A DNA stretch of 64,000 nt from VRUE01 sp963704505 (GCA_963704505.1 OY969912.1:2232001-2296000); one strand, 5' to 3'. Shown: positions 8,279 through 16,982, counted from the stretch's first letter. Numbers and translations are program-made. Notes: generated by a model not told the origin, from the letters alone.

Positions 8279-9903
8279 GCTCCGAGCCCCGACGCGACGC
8301 GAAGTGGTGGGGGTGGGGCGACCCGAAGGTGAGCGCCGACCTCGACGACGCCGCCCTCGACGAGCTCGGCGAGCGGATCGGGGCACTTGAGGCGGGCTCC
8401 CGCCCGGCGGCCGTGGAGGAGATGGCGCTTCCGGACGCGGCAGACCTACCGGCCGCAGTGATCGCCGCCGCCGGGTCGGACAGCGTGTTCACATCGGCCG
8501 AGGACCGGGTCCGTCACGCCGCCGGTCGCGGCTACGTCGATCTTGCTCGCCTGCGCTCGGGAACAATGGAGACGGCCCCCGACGCGGTGGTGGTTCCCGC
8601 CGACCGCGCGCGACTCTCCGCGGTGCTCGAGGCCTGCGCGGCCGAGGGCGTCGCGGTCATCCCCTTCGGCGGCGGGACCAGCGTCGTCGGCGGGGTCGAG
8701 GCGCTGCGCGGCCCGCACCCACAGGCGATCAGCCTTGACCTCTGCCGGCTGCGCGGTGTCGAGGTCGATCGGCGCTCGCTGACCGCGACCCTGGGTGCCG
8801 GGCTGCGCGGCCCGGAGGCCGAAGCCGCGCTGAACCGCGAGGGCCTGGTCCTCGGCCACTTCCCTCAGTCCTTCGAGTACGCGACCGTAGGCGGCTTCGC
8901 GGCCACCCGCTCCGCCGGCCAGGCCTCGAGCGGCTACGGCCGCTTCGACTCGCTGGTCAGCTCGGTCCGCCTGGTCACCCCGATCGGCGACATGCGCACG
9001 CTGGAGACCCCGCACACCGCCGCCGGGCCGGCCCTGCGCGAGATGGTGATCGGATCCGAGGGGACGCTCGGCGTGATCCCCGACGTCACCGTTCGGGTGC
9101 GGCCGGCACCCGAGACGAGGCGCTACGAGGCCTGGATCGCCGAGGGATTCGAGGCCGGCGCCGAGATCGTCCGCGCGCTCGCCCAGGGCCCGGGGCTTCC
9201 GACCGTGATCCGCGTCTCCGACGAGGAGGAGACATGGGTATCGCTGACCCTTGCCGGACCGCGCGGCCTGGCTGCCGGCGCGCTCGACCGCTACCTGGGG
9301 CTGCGCCGCCGGCGCGGTGGCAGCCTGATCATCGTCGGCTTCGAGGGTGACCCCGAGTCGGTCGGCCGCCGGCGGGCCCTGACGGTCCGCGCGCTGCGCC
9401 ACGGCGGCGCCGTCTACCTCGGGCAGCGGGCCGGCCGCTCCTGGGAGCACGGCCGCTACCAGGGCCCCTACCAGCGCGACGCGCTGATGGATAGGGGCGC
9501 TCTGGTCGAGACCCTGGAGACGTCGCACACCTGGACGAAGCTGCTCGAGCTCAAGCGCGCGGTCGGCGCCGCGATCGCCGAGGCGCTCGGGGGCCAGGGG
9601 ACGCCGGGCCTGGTCTTCTGCCATCTGTCCCATGCCTACCGGGACGGCGCCTCGCTCTACTTCACCTTCATCGCCAGGGCGCGCACGGGCGCCGAGGTCG
9701 AGCAGTGGCAGCTGGTCAAGCGGGCGGCGTCGCAGGCGATCGTCGACACCGGCGGGACGATCACCCACCACCACGCCGTCGGCCGCGACCACACGCCCTA
9801 CATGGAGGCGGAGGTGGGGGAGGTCGGCCTCGAGGCGCTGCGTGCCCTCAAGGAGAGGCTCGACCCGGCCGGGGTGATGAACCCCGGCAAGCTCCTGGCC
9901 TAG
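8275..9903 (+). CDS. FAD-binding oxidase, alkyldihydroxyacetonephosphate synthase-like
   Basis: A 542-residue vanillyl-alcohol-oxidase-type flavoenzyme. The N-terminus KWWGWGDP is typical of alkyl-DHAP synthases. The PCMH FAD domain (about 95-270) has PFGGGTSVVGG and the later EGTLG motif. The C-terminal cap contains HTWTKL and GGTITHHHAVGRDH, the His-rich active-site segment of this family, and ends DPAGVMNPGKLL. Alkyl-DHAP synthase exchanges the acyl chain of acyl-DHAP for a fatty alcohol, making ether lipid. Bacterial relatives can have other roles, so ether-lipid synthesis is inferred. ATGA overlap with the SRPBCC gene sets the start. Its TAG interlocks with the TAG of the opposite gene within CTAG. 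Confidence 0.85.
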   Translation: MSSEPRRDAKWWGWGDPKVSADLDDAALDELGERIGALEAGSRPAAVEEMALPDAADLPAAVIAAAGSDSVFTSAEDRVRHAAGRGYVDLARLRSGTMETAPDAVVVPADRARLSAVLEACAAEGVAVIPFGGGTSVVGGVEALRGPHPQAISLDLCRLRGVEVDRRSLTATLGAGLRGPEAEAALNREGLVLGHFPQSFEYATVGGFAATRSAGQASSGYGRFDSLVSSVRLVTPIGDMRTLETPHTAAGPALREMVIGSEGTLGVIPDVTVRVRPAPETRRYEAWIAEGFEAGAEIVRALAQGPGLPTVIRVSDEEETWVSLTLAGPRGLAAGALDRYLGLRRRRGGSLIIVGFEGDPESVGRRRALTVRALRHGGAVYLGQRAGRSWEHGRYQGPYQRDALMDRGALVETLETSHTWTKLLELKRAVGAAIAEALGGQGTPGLVFCHLSHAYRDGASLYFTFIARARTGAEVEQWQLVKRAASQAIVDTGGTITHHHAVGRDHTPYMEAEVGEVGLEALRALKERLDPAGVMNPGKLLA

Positions 9904-10859
9904 CCGCCCTGGCCTTCGACGATCGGACCGGTGACCGGGCCGCGAAGGAGGTCGGTGCCGGAGTAGCTCGGCGCTTTTTTGCTCTGCTGAGCGGTTTTCA
10001 AGGCGGTGGCCAGCTCATCGTCAGGGACCAGCGAGACTTCCATCTGGTCGTACCCGCTGGCGAGCAGGCCGAGAACCTGGGCTGCGACCTGGAACTGGCC
10101 GCCGATTTTGCCCGAGGCGCCGACTTTGGTCGCGATCAGCGGCACCCGTTCATCGGAGGCCTTGGTCAGCGAGACGGTGTAGGACTGGCCTTTCGGCGAG
10201 GCTTCCAAACCTGAGGCGCTGAGCAGGAGCAGCACGTTTTTACCCGAGCGCGCGAACACAGCGCGGCCGCTGGCGTCGCCGCCGTCGACCGGTTCGAGAA
10301 TCGCGCCGGTCGGTTCCGGGGTGTTGGCCGCGTTGCCGGTCTTTCCTTCAGCGAGGGCGGCGGCGGAGCCCGACGAGGAGGTGTTGGAGCCGGAGTCGTC
10401 ATCGCCGCCGCCGAGAACGCCGGTGACCAAAACGAGCACGAGCACGACGACAGCCGCGACGCCCGCGACGAGGCCCCAGAACGCTCCTCGGTCCTTGGGC
10501 AGCTTCAACTGGGGTCCGGAGCCGCTCGTTCGCGACGGGCCACTCGCCGGCTTGGGCTTGGCAGCCGCGGGTCTCGGCTTCGCAGGCTTCTTGGCTTTCG
10601 GCTCGGCCTTGGGCGCCTCGGGCTCCGGGACCGCGTCCTCGGCGACCTCCTCGGCGGGCGCCGCGTCCTCGGCGGCGACCACCGGCGCGGGAGCGGCCTC
10701 GGTGTTGGCGTCCCCCTGATCCAGCTCGGCGAGCGCGGCGTCGACCTTGGCCCGGACGTCCTCGACGCTCAGGCCCATCAGGGCTGCGATGTCCTCGTAG
10801 CTCGTGTCCGGTTGGGAGACGAGCTTCAGCATCGCCTTCTGGTCGTCGCTCAGCGCCAT
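9900..10859 (-). CDS. Transmembrane protein: sigma-region-4-like HTH plus RskA-like outer domain
   Basis: A 319-residue protein. Residues 1-47 resemble a sigma-70 region 4 helix-turn-helix (SYEDIAALMGLSVEDVRAKV). A long Ala/Pro/Lys-rich linker (50-125) leads to one membrane helix (about 126-150), a Gly/Ser/Asp-rich spacer and a C-terminal beta domain. That domain, with LLLSASGLEASPKGQSYTV and a GGQFQV segment, resembles the outer domain of the anti-sigma-K factor RskA. The layout suggests a single-chain membrane sensor with a cytoplasmic DNA- or RNA-polymerase-binding domain. No separate ECF sigma gene is adjacent. Lys is almost always AAA. The domain readings are moderate; the signalling role is inference. 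Confidence 0.72.
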   Translation of the reverse strand: MALSDDQKAMLKLVSQPDTSYEDIAALMGLSVEDVRAKVDAALAELDQGDANTEAAPAPVVAAEDAAPAEEVAEDAVPEPEAPKAEPKAKKPAKPRPAAAKPKPASGPSRTSGSGPQLKLPKDRGAFWGLVAGVAAVVVLVLVLVTGVLGGGDDDSGSNTSSSGSAAALAEGKTGNAANTPEPTGAILEPVDGGDASGRAVFARSGKNVLLLLSASGLEASPKGQSYTVSLTKASDERVPLIATKVGASGKIGGQFQVAAQVLGLLASGYDQMEVSLVPDDELATALKTAQQSKKAPSYSGTDLLRGPVTGPIVEGQGG

Positions 10860-10907
10860 CGGCGGAGAAGCCTACGCGAGGGCCGGGGGATAGGGTTTGC
10901 CGCGTTC

Positions 10908-11309
10908 ATGGCAGACGACGGCGAGGACCTCCTCTCTCATTTCGACGGCATCCTCGGCACCGAGTGGATCGACGACGATCCCGACAACGCCCGCGCCCGG
11001 GTGCCGATGCGCGACGAGCTGCGCCAGCCGGTCGGCCTCATGCACGGCGGGGTCTTCTCGACCCTGATCGAGAGTGTCTGCTCTCGGGCGACCGCGCTCG
11101 CGGTCATGGGCGACGGGATGATGGCGATGGGCCAGTCGATCAGCGTCAGCTTCCTGCGCCCGGTGACCAAGGGCCACGCCGAGGTCAGCGCTCGCGCCCG
11201 CCATCGCGGCCGCACCACCTGGGTCTGGGAGGCAGAGGTCCGCGACGCCGAGGAGCGCCTCTGCGCCCTCGCCCAAATGACGATCGCCGTCCGCCCTGTC
11301 CCGAAATAA
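10908..11309 (+). CDS. Hotdog-fold thioesterase (PaaI/YbdB type)
   Basis: A 133-residue single hotdog domain that hydrolyses acyl-CoA-type thioesters. The family core is LMHGGVFSTLIESVCS, with the His-Gly-Gly turn and the helix carrying the catalytic acid (Glu), followed by the strand pattern ISVSFLRPVTKGHAEVSA. ATG 10908 is chosen because it begins a natural N-terminus; reading further upstream runs into the divergent gene. Only 48 bp separate it from the divergent HTH/RskA-like gene, so the promoters probably overlap. The stop codon TAA lies in the first unit of a 25-bp repeat. The physiological acyl-CoA is unknown. Confidence 0.86.
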   Translation: MADDGEDLLSHFDGILGTEWIDDDPDNARARVPMRDELRQPVGLMHGGVFSTLIESVCSRATALAVMGDGMMAMGQSISVSFLRPVTKGHAEVSARARHRGRTTWVWEAEVRDAEERLCALAQMTIAVRPVPK

Positions 11310-11375
11310 ACCGACGGCTGCTCCGCTTCGACACATAAACCGACGGCTGCACCGCTTCGCGTCCGCCGCCGTCGG
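11306..11375. repeat. Two 25-bp repeat units and hairpin after the thioesterase gene
   Basis: Units at 11306-11330 and 11335-11359 differ at one base; each reads ataaaccgacggctg, one variable region, then ccgcttcg. The second unit starts a hairpin, CCGACGGC (11340-11347) with GCCGTCGG (11368-11375). The same acataaacc...ccgcttc core occurs inverted at about 3676-3702 and 3777-3808. In 11380-11479 three copies of CACCTTGGGC appear before the nadE stop. A transcription-terminating RNA between the convergent genes is plausible. Confidence 0.68.
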
Positions 11376-11479
11376 CAGATGCGCCGACGCCCGGGCCACC
11401 TTGGGCCGCACGACCCGCGACTGCGTCGCTAGCGCCAACCACGGCACCTTGGGCGACGCGCCACCTTGGGCCGCCCGTT

Positions 11480-13141
11480 CTACCCCCCGAAGGCGTTGGT
11501 GATCGGCAGGCGGCGGTCGCGGCCGAAGGCGCGGGGGGTGATCCTGATTCCGGGCGCGGCCTGGCGGCGCTTGTACTCGGCGCGGTCGACCATGCGGATC
11601 ACCTCGTCGACGGTCTCCGCGGGCATTCCCGCCGCGACCATCTCCTCGCGGCCTTGGTCGCGCTCGACGTAGGCCTCGAGGATACGGTCGAGCAGGTCGT
11701 ACGGGGGCAGCGAGTCGCTATCGAGCTGGTCGGGACGAAGCTCGGCCGAGGGCGCCCGCTCGAGGACGCTCGCGGGAACCAGCTCGCGCCCCGCCTCCTC
11801 GTTGCGATGACGGACCAGCTCGTAGACCAGGGTCTTGGGCACGTCCTTGATCGCGGCGAAGCCGCCCGCCATGTCGCCGTACAGAGTCGCGTAGCCGACC
11901 GACATCTCGCTCTTGTTGCCTGTCGTCAGGACGAGCCAGCCGTGCTTGTTGGAGAGGGCCATCATCAGGTTGCCGCGGATCCGCGCCTGGATGTTCTCGG
12001 CGGCCAGGTCGGGCTCCGAGGGCCGGGTCGGGTCCCGCGGCAGCGGCTCGCCCGGATCGCCACCGCCGGAGTCGAGGGCGGGGGAGAGGGCACGCTCGTA
12101 CTCGGCCATCGCCCCCTCGATCCCGATCTCGATCAGCTCGGTGCCGAGGCTGGCGGCGATAGTCCTGGCGTCTCCCTGTGTTTCAGAGCTGGAATGTGGA
12201 GAGGGCATCACCACGCAGGTGACGCGGTCGGGCCCGAGGGCGTCGGCCGCGAGCATTGCCACGAGGGCGGAGTCGATGCCGCCCGAGAGGGCGATGCCGA
12301 CGTGGCGGAACCCGTTCTTCTCGACGTAGTCGCGCAGGCCGAGGACGAGCGCGCCGTAGACCTCGGCGACATCTTTCAGGGGCTCGGCGATCTCAGCCCC
12401 GCCGCCGGCCAGGTCGCAGACCAGCAGGGACTCCTCGAATTGCGGCGCGCGGGCGATCACCGCACCGCTGGGGTCGAGCACGAAGCTCTGGCCGTCGAAG
12501 ACCAGTTCGTCCTGCCCGCCGATCAGGTTGCAGAAGGCGAAATGGGTCCCGTAGGAGCGCGCCATCCCGGCGAAGAGCTGCTCGCGCTCGCGACCCTTGC
12601 CTCGGTGATAGGGAGAGCCCGACGGGTTGGCGATCAGCTCGGCGCCGTCCTCGGCCTCCAGCGACGCCGGCGGGCCCTCGACCCAGCAGTCCTCGCAGAT
12701 CGTCAGGCCGACCCGCGTGCCCGCTACCTCGACCGTGACCGGCTCGCCCCCGGGGACGAAGTAGCGCTTCTCGTCGAAGACCGCGTAGTTGGGCAGCCTG
12801 CCCTTGCGGTAGATCGCCTCGACGCGGCCGTCGGCGAGGTGCGCGAGCGAATTGTGAGCGTGGCGAAAGTCGCCCCCGCCGGTAACGGGCTCGACAAAGC
12901 CGACCAGGGCGGCGATGCCATCGACGCCGGCGGCGAGCTCCTCGACCGCGAGGCGGCTGGCCTCGACAAAATGGCGCTTCAGGTAGAGGTCCTCGGCCGG
13001 GTAGCCGGGGATGCAGAGCTCGGGGAAGATCGCCAGGTCGGCGCCCTCGGCGCGGGCGCGCTCGATCCAGGCGGCGACCTTCGCCGCGTTGCCGTCGATG
13101 TCGCCGACGGTCGGGTTGATCTGGGCCAGCGCTACGCGCAT
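11480..13141 (-). CDS. nadE: Glutamine-dependent NAD+ synthetase
   Basis: A 553-residue two-domain enzyme that amidates nicotinic acid adenine dinucleotide to NAD+, using ammonia from glutamine. The N-terminal nitrilase-fold glutaminase (1-260) has the Glu-Lys-Cys triad in FPELCIPGY (E41), YRKGRLPNY and TICEDCW. The C-terminal ATP-pyrophosphatase domain starts near 275, with the PP-loop ALSGGIDSALVAML. The length is normal for the fused actinobacterial form. GAGG lies 7 nt before the ATG. It is convergent with the thioesterase gene and nearly head to head with the secreted protease gene, which starts 81 bp away. Confidence 0.95.
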   Translation of the reverse strand: MRVALAQINPTVGDIDGNAAKVAAWIERARAEGADLAIFPELCIPGYPAEDLYLKRHFVEASRLAVEELAAGVDGIAALVGFVEPVTGGGDFRHAHNSLAHLADGRVEAIYRKGRLPNYAVFDEKRYFVPGGEPVTVEVAGTRVGLTICEDCWVEGPPASLEAEDGAELIANPSGSPYHRGKGREREQLFAGMARSYGTHFAFCNLIGGQDELVFDGQSFVLDPSGAVIARAPQFEESLLVCDLAGGGAEIAEPLKDVAEVYGALVLGLRDYVEKNGFRHVGIALSGGIDSALVAMLAADALGPDRVTCVVMPSPHSSSETQGDARTIAASLGTELIEIGIEGAMAEYERALSPALDSGGGDPGEPLPRDPTRPSEPDLAAENIQARIRGNLMMALSNKHGWLVLTTGNKSEMSVGYATLYGDMAGGFAAIKDVPKTLVYELVRHRNEEAGRELVPASVLERAPSAELRPDQLDSDSLPPYDLLDRILEAYVERDQGREEMVAAGMPAETVDEVIRMVDRAEYKRRQAAPGIRITPRAFGRDRRLPITNAFGG

Positions 13142-13222
13142 CGTGACCTCACGGTTCTCACCGCTGAAGTATCGCCTCCCCGGAACGCCGAGCGCTCCCG
13201 CCCTGTCTGTAGATTGGCTGCC

Positions 13223-14605
13223 GTGGCGGGGACCCGGAAGCTGCTCGCTGTCCTAGTCGCCGGGCTCTGCCTCTCGGCGGCGGCGCCGGCCGTGGCCTCA
13301 GCGGGCAAACAGTGGGTCTTCCACAGCCCCTCGGCGCGACCTACCGACCACCCCGACCCGAACCGTCACACCTACTCGGTCAAACAGGCGCCCGAGTCCC
13401 CCGCTTGCACCCTTCACTTTTGCGTCCACTGGGTGGACGAAAGCCGCGACGCACCGAAGCCGACCGATGCCAACGGGATCGAAGACGGCGACGGCGTTCC
13501 GGACTTCGTCGAGCGGGTCGAGGCGGTCGCCGAGCACGTCTACGAAGTCGAGAACGTCAAGCTCGGCTGGCGCGACCCGAAGTCGGACGGCACCGTCGGC
13601 GGCGCCCGGTCCAAGACCGATGTCTATCTGGCCGAGGTGGGAGGCAGCCTCTTCGGATACGCCGCCCCGGACCGGGGACAGGCCGACTCCGACCACCGAC
13701 TGCCCCGGCGGCTGCACGGCTACCTCGTCCTCGACAACGATTACGACCCCTTCGAGTTCCCCGGCACCAAGCCGATCAACGACCTCGAGGTCACCTTCGC
13801 CCACGAGTACAACCACATCCTCCAGTTCGGCTACGACGCCTACCAGGACGCGTGGTTCGCCGAGTCGACGGCGACCTGGATGGAGGATCAGGTCTACAAC
13901 AACATCAACGACTACCTGCGCTACGTCCACCGCTGGGAGTCCCTCTACGACGTGCCGATGACCGAGAGCGCGATCAGGGAGTACGGCTCCGCGGTCTGGA
14001 ATCACTGGCTCGCCCATCGCTACGGCCGCGACATCATCCGCAAGGCCTGGGCGGGGGCGATCCACGTCCACCCGGGCGGTTTCTCGGTTGCCGCCTACGA
14101 CCGGGCGATCCGCGCTGCCGGCCCCTCGGACTTCGACCGCGACTTCGCCCGATTCGCCCGCGACGTCGCCGAGTGGCGCACCGACACCGTCTTCCGCGAG
14201 GGCTCGCTCTACGGGGACATGCCGCGCCAGGGCAGCCTCCTCATCGGCAGCGCCCCGCGGCAGCGGAGCCTGAACCACACGACCTTCCAGCTACTGCGCG
14301 TACACGCCCACACCGGCAAGGCGGTGGTGGTCGAAGCGACCGCGCCGATCGGCGATTCGGCCGGCATCGCCCTGGTCGGCCGCCTCGGCGGCGAACTGCA
14401 CGGGCAGGTGGTCTCCCGGCTCCGCTACAAGCAGAACGGCGGTGAACTGTCGGTGCGCCTTCCCGAACCGGGTCGCTACAGCCGCATCACCGCGGTCCTG
14501 ATCAACGCCGACACGACCGCGATCGGCTTCAGCGCCCGGCGCCTCGACTGGAACTACTCGACGGACACGGCGCCGTTTCGGGCGCGGGCTCGCGTCGTCG
14601 GCTGA
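13223..14605 (+). CDS. Secreted HExxH metalloprotease-like protein
   Basis: A 460-residue protein from GTG 13223, with a signal peptide ending near ASA (residue 28). The zinc motif HEYNH lies near residue 200, and a possible third ligand is the Glu in WFAESTATW 16 residues later; the spacing suggests a gluzincin-type site. Upstream residues include TDANGIEDGDGVPDF, an Asp-rich, calcium-site-like loop. The C-terminal 130 residues are beta-rich and could be a binding domain. The start lacks a clear Shine-Dalgarno but is fixed by the signal peptide. The last 52 bp overlap the convergent wax ester synthase gene. The exact peptidase family was not recognised. Confidence 0.8.
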   Translation: MAGTRKLLAVLVAGLCLSAAAPAVASAGKQWVFHSPSARPTDHPDPNRHTYSVKQAPESPACTLHFCVHWVDESRDAPKPTDANGIEDGDGVPDFVERVEAVAEHVYEVENVKLGWRDPKSDGTVGGARSKTDVYLAEVGGSLFGYAAPDRGQADSDHRLPRRLHGYLVLDNDYDPFEFPGTKPINDLEVTFAHEYNHILQFGYDAYQDAWFAESTATWMEDQVYNNINDYLRYVHRWESLYDVPMTESAIREYGSAVWNHWLAHRYGRDIIRKAWAGAIHVHPGGFSVAAYDRAIRAAGPSDFDRDFARFARDVAEWRTDTVFREGSLYGDMPRQGSLLIGSAPRQRSLNHTTFQLLRVHAHTGKAVVVEATAPIGDSAGIALVGRLGGELHGQVVSRLRYKQNGGELSVRLPEPGRYSRITAVLINADTTAIGFSARRLDWNYSTDTAPFRARARVVG

Positions 14606-15990
14606 GAGCCGTTGGTCGCCCTCGGCAGGGTCGCCGCCAGTTCCTCGATCGCCGCGGCGAGGTCGAGGCCGAAGCTGTCGAGGTCGGCCATCGCGTCGTA
14701 GTCGCCGACCAGGCCGAAGTCGACCTCACCGTCGTAGGACATGATCCCGACGCAGAGTGCCTGGCGGCGCGCCAGCGGCACCAGCGGGAAGATCGATTCC
14801 ATCCGCCGCCCGAGGACGTAAAGCGGGAACTGCGGCCCCGGGACGTTGGTGACGACCAGGTTGAAGAAGCGCTGGGCCGGCTGCAGGCGGGCCGCCTGTG
14901 AGGCGATCGTCGGCGGCGCGAAGTCGGTGATCTTGGTCAGGATCTCGGCGCCCACGGCCTGCCCCGACCCCTTCAGGTCGCCCATCGTCTCGGTGACCAG
15001 CCGCAGCCGCTCGACCGGGTCCTCGGAGTAGACCGGAAGGGGGGCCATCATCGCCGAGATCTTGTTGCCGAGCGCCCCGTGCTCTTCCTGGGCGCGGATG
15101 CTGACCGGCACCATCGCCTTCAGCTCGAGTTCGGTGGTGTCGTGGCCGCGCGCCCGCAGGTAGTTGCCGAGGGCCCCGGCGACGGCAGAGAGAATCACGT
15201 CGTTGACCGTGCCGCCGTGCTCGGCTTTGATTCGTTTCAGCAGGTCGAGCTCGGTCCGTACGAAGGCGAGACGCCGGTGGGGGCCGATCTCGACGTTGAA
15301 GGGGGTCGGCGGGGCCGAGATGCCGGCCCCGATCATCTTTCCGGTGGCGCCGATCCCGCGGGCGACCTGGCGCGGTCCGCGTAGAACGGCGCGGAAGCCG
15401 CGAACGATCTCCTTCGGGCTGGTGGCGCGCTCACGCAGAGCGTCGCCGAGAAGCTTCAGGTCGGTCGGCTCAGGGCGAGGTGCCCACTGCGGCGGGCGCA
15501 CCGGCTCCTCGCTGGGCTCTGGCTCGACGTCGAAGAGCACCGTGGTGATGTCGACGCCCGAGACGCCGTCGACCAGCGCGTGGTGGCTCTTGCCGACCAC
15601 CGCGAAGCGGCCGCCGTCGAGGCCCTCGACCAGCCACAGCTCCCAGAGCGGCTTGGTGCGGTCGAGCTGCTGAGAGAAGATCCGCGCCGCCAGGTTCCGC
15701 AGCTGCTCCTCGGACCCCGGCGCCGGCAGCGCGCTCTGGCGCACGTGGTAGTCGAGGTTGAGGTGGGGGTCGTCGACCCAGACCGGGCGGCCCTGCTCGA
15801 AGGGGACGAAGCGCAGCTTCTGGCGGAAGCGGGGGACGAGGTGAAGACGGGAGGCGATGTGGTCGCGGAACTCCGCGTGGGTGGGCGCCTCACCCTCGAA
15901 GATGATCGCCGAGGCGACGTGCATGTGGGCGCCGGCGCGCTCCATGTGAAGGAACGATGCGTCGAGTCCGGTAAGCCGATCCTCACTCAT
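14554..15990 (-). CDS. Wax ester synthase/diacylglycerol acyltransferase (WS/DGAT)
   Basis: A 478-residue acyl-CoA acyltransferase of the bacterial WS/DGAT family, which makes triacylglycerol or wax ester at the membrane surface. The catalytic HHxxxDG motif is SHHALVDG (residues 135-142), and the second family motif NVPGP is near 365. The N-terminus DRLTGLDASFLHME is typical. ATG 15990 fits the family start; a GTG at 16014 would add eight unusual residues. The coding end overlaps the convergent protease gene by 52 bp. Storage lipid synthesis is likely; substrate choice (diacylglycerol or alcohol) cannot be read. Confidence 0.92.
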   Translation of the reverse strand: MSEDRLTGLDASFLHMERAGAHMHVASAIIFEGEAPTHAEFRDHIASRLHLVPRFRQKLRFVPFEQGRPVWVDDPHLNLDYHVRQSALPAPGSEEQLRNLAARIFSQQLDRTKPLWELWLVEGLDGGRFAVVGKSHHALVDGVSGVDITTVLFDVEPEPSEEPVRPPQWAPRPEPTDLKLLGDALRERATSPKEIVRGFRAVLRGPRQVARGIGATGKMIGAGISAPPTPFNVEIGPHRRLAFVRTELDLLKRIKAEHGGTVNDVILSAVAGALGNYLRARGHDTTELELKAMVPVSIRAQEEHGALGNKISAMMAPLPVYSEDPVERLRLVTETMGDLKGSGQAVGAEILTKITDFAPPTIASQAARLQPAQRFFNLVVTNVPGPQFPLYVLGRRMESIFPLVPLARRQALCVGIMSYDGEVDFGLVGDYDAMADLDSFGLDLAAAIEELAATLPRATNGSQPTTRARARNGAVSVE

Positions 15991-16140
15991 CGAACAATCT
16001 TCGCACAGGTTCACCTAGGCGTACAGGGGGCACGTATTTGGCTTTGCAGAGCCGTTTGCAGCATCCTTCGCAGATCGGAGCAGTGTGACGCGCATCACCC
16101 CGGCCCCACTCGGCGGCCCCTACGGTGCCCGGTCCAATCG

Positions 16141-16320
16141 AATTAAGCCATCTGCCGAGTCCCTGGCGCGAGCGCGCCGGGAGCGGGGGACCCACCTGTC
16201 GTCGCAGAGAAGCACGAGCGCGGCGACCGGGGCGAATCGGGCGGTGATCCGCCCGTAGCGAGCATCAGGCACCGAGCCTGGCCCGCGAGCCCGTCAGCTA
16301 ACCCCGTAGGCAGCAGAGAA
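16141..16320 (+). promoter_or_regulatory. c-di-AMP riboswitch (ydaO/yuaA type)
   Basis: The leader before the RlpA-like gene contains the conserved elements of the ydaO/yuaA motif in order: a CTGCC (16152-16156) and GGCAG (16309-16313) closing stem, GAGCGGGGGACCCA (about 16181-16194), GGGGCGAATC (about 16229-16238), and GTCAGCTAACCCCGTAGGC (about 16293-16311). This class binds c-di-AMP and usually lowers expression of cell-wall hydrolase and ion-transport genes. The start codon lies about 20 nt after the aptamer. The rest of the gap 15991-16140 holds the divergent promoter region; I see no clear -10 box. Confidence 0.93.
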
Positions 16321-16337
16321 AGCGAGTTGACCTCTGT

Positions 16338-16982
16338 ATGCGTTTCATCCTGCCCACGGCGATTGCCGCCGCCTTGCTCGTCCCCGGCGCCGCCTCCGCG
16401 GCCCCGGCGCACCATGACCACGATCACGGGCCGCACCGCCACGGTGCCCACCTGTCCCTGCACGTCTCCAAGCACAACCTGCTGGCCGGACGCGAGCTCA
16501 TCGTCACCGGGCGGATCCGCCCCGGCGGCTCACATCGCGTCAGGGTGGTCGTCACCGGGCGCTCGGGCGGGCTCGACGGCACCGTCACCGAGCGCAGCGG
16601 CAGGTTTCGCGTTCACTTCGGCCTTCCGAACGGCCAGTACACCGTGCGGGCCTTCGGCCTCCACGACCGCCACGTCCGCGGCTCGGCGAGCGCCACCCGG
16701 CGGGTCACGGTCTACCGGCCTGCGGCTGCCTCCTACTACGGCCCGGGCCTCTACGGCGGGGCGCTGGCCTGCGGCGGGACCCTGGAGCCGGGGACCCTCG
16801 GGGTCGCCAACAAGACCCTGCCCTGCGGCACGAAGGTGAAGCTCCGCTACCGCGGCCATTCGGTGACGGTCCCGGTCGTCGACCGCGGCCCGTATGTCGG
16901 CGGCCGTGACTTCGACCTCACCGAGGCGACCAAGGCACGCCTCCATTTCCCCGACCTCGGAGTGGTGCTCTCCAGCCGCTAA
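16338..16982 (+). CDS. Secreted RlpA-like (double-psi beta-barrel) protein with His-rich N-terminus
   Basis: A 214-residue exported protein. A signal peptide (1-22) is followed by a His/Asp-rich stretch (HHDHDHGPHRHGAH, about 25-38), possibly metal-binding. A beta-domain (about 40-125) precedes a C-terminal RlpA-like domain (about 130-214) with SYYGPGLYGG, CGGTLEPGTLGVANKTLPCG and the VVDRGPYVGGRDFDLT block whose Asp is conserved in this family. Such domains cut or bind peptidoglycan. The c-di-AMP riboswitch directly upstream supports a role in cell-wall remodelling. Its TAA interlocks with the dinB TAG in CTAA, so there is no spacer between the convergent genes. Confidence 0.9.
   Translation: MRFILPTAIAAALLVPGAASAAPAHHDHDHGPHRHGAHLSLHVSKHNLLAGRELIVTGRIRPGGSHRVRVVVTGRSGGLDGTVTERSGRFRVHFGLPNGQYTVRAFGLHDRHVRGSASATRRVTVYRPAAASYYGPGLYGGALACGGTLEPGTLGVANKTLPCGTKVKLRYRGHSVTVPVVDRGPYVGGRDFDLTEATKARLHFPDLGVVLSSR

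Noticed and set aside
11654..13222. Long plus-strand frame running into the secreted protease gene
   Set aside because: It is antisense to nadE and lacks a natural N-terminus; the signal peptide beginning at 13,223 sets the real start.
16030..16060. Sequence ggctttgcagagccgtttgcag as a possible second tRNA-Cys fragment
   Set aside because: It resembles only the anticodon-stem words; no T arm or acceptor is present on either strand.
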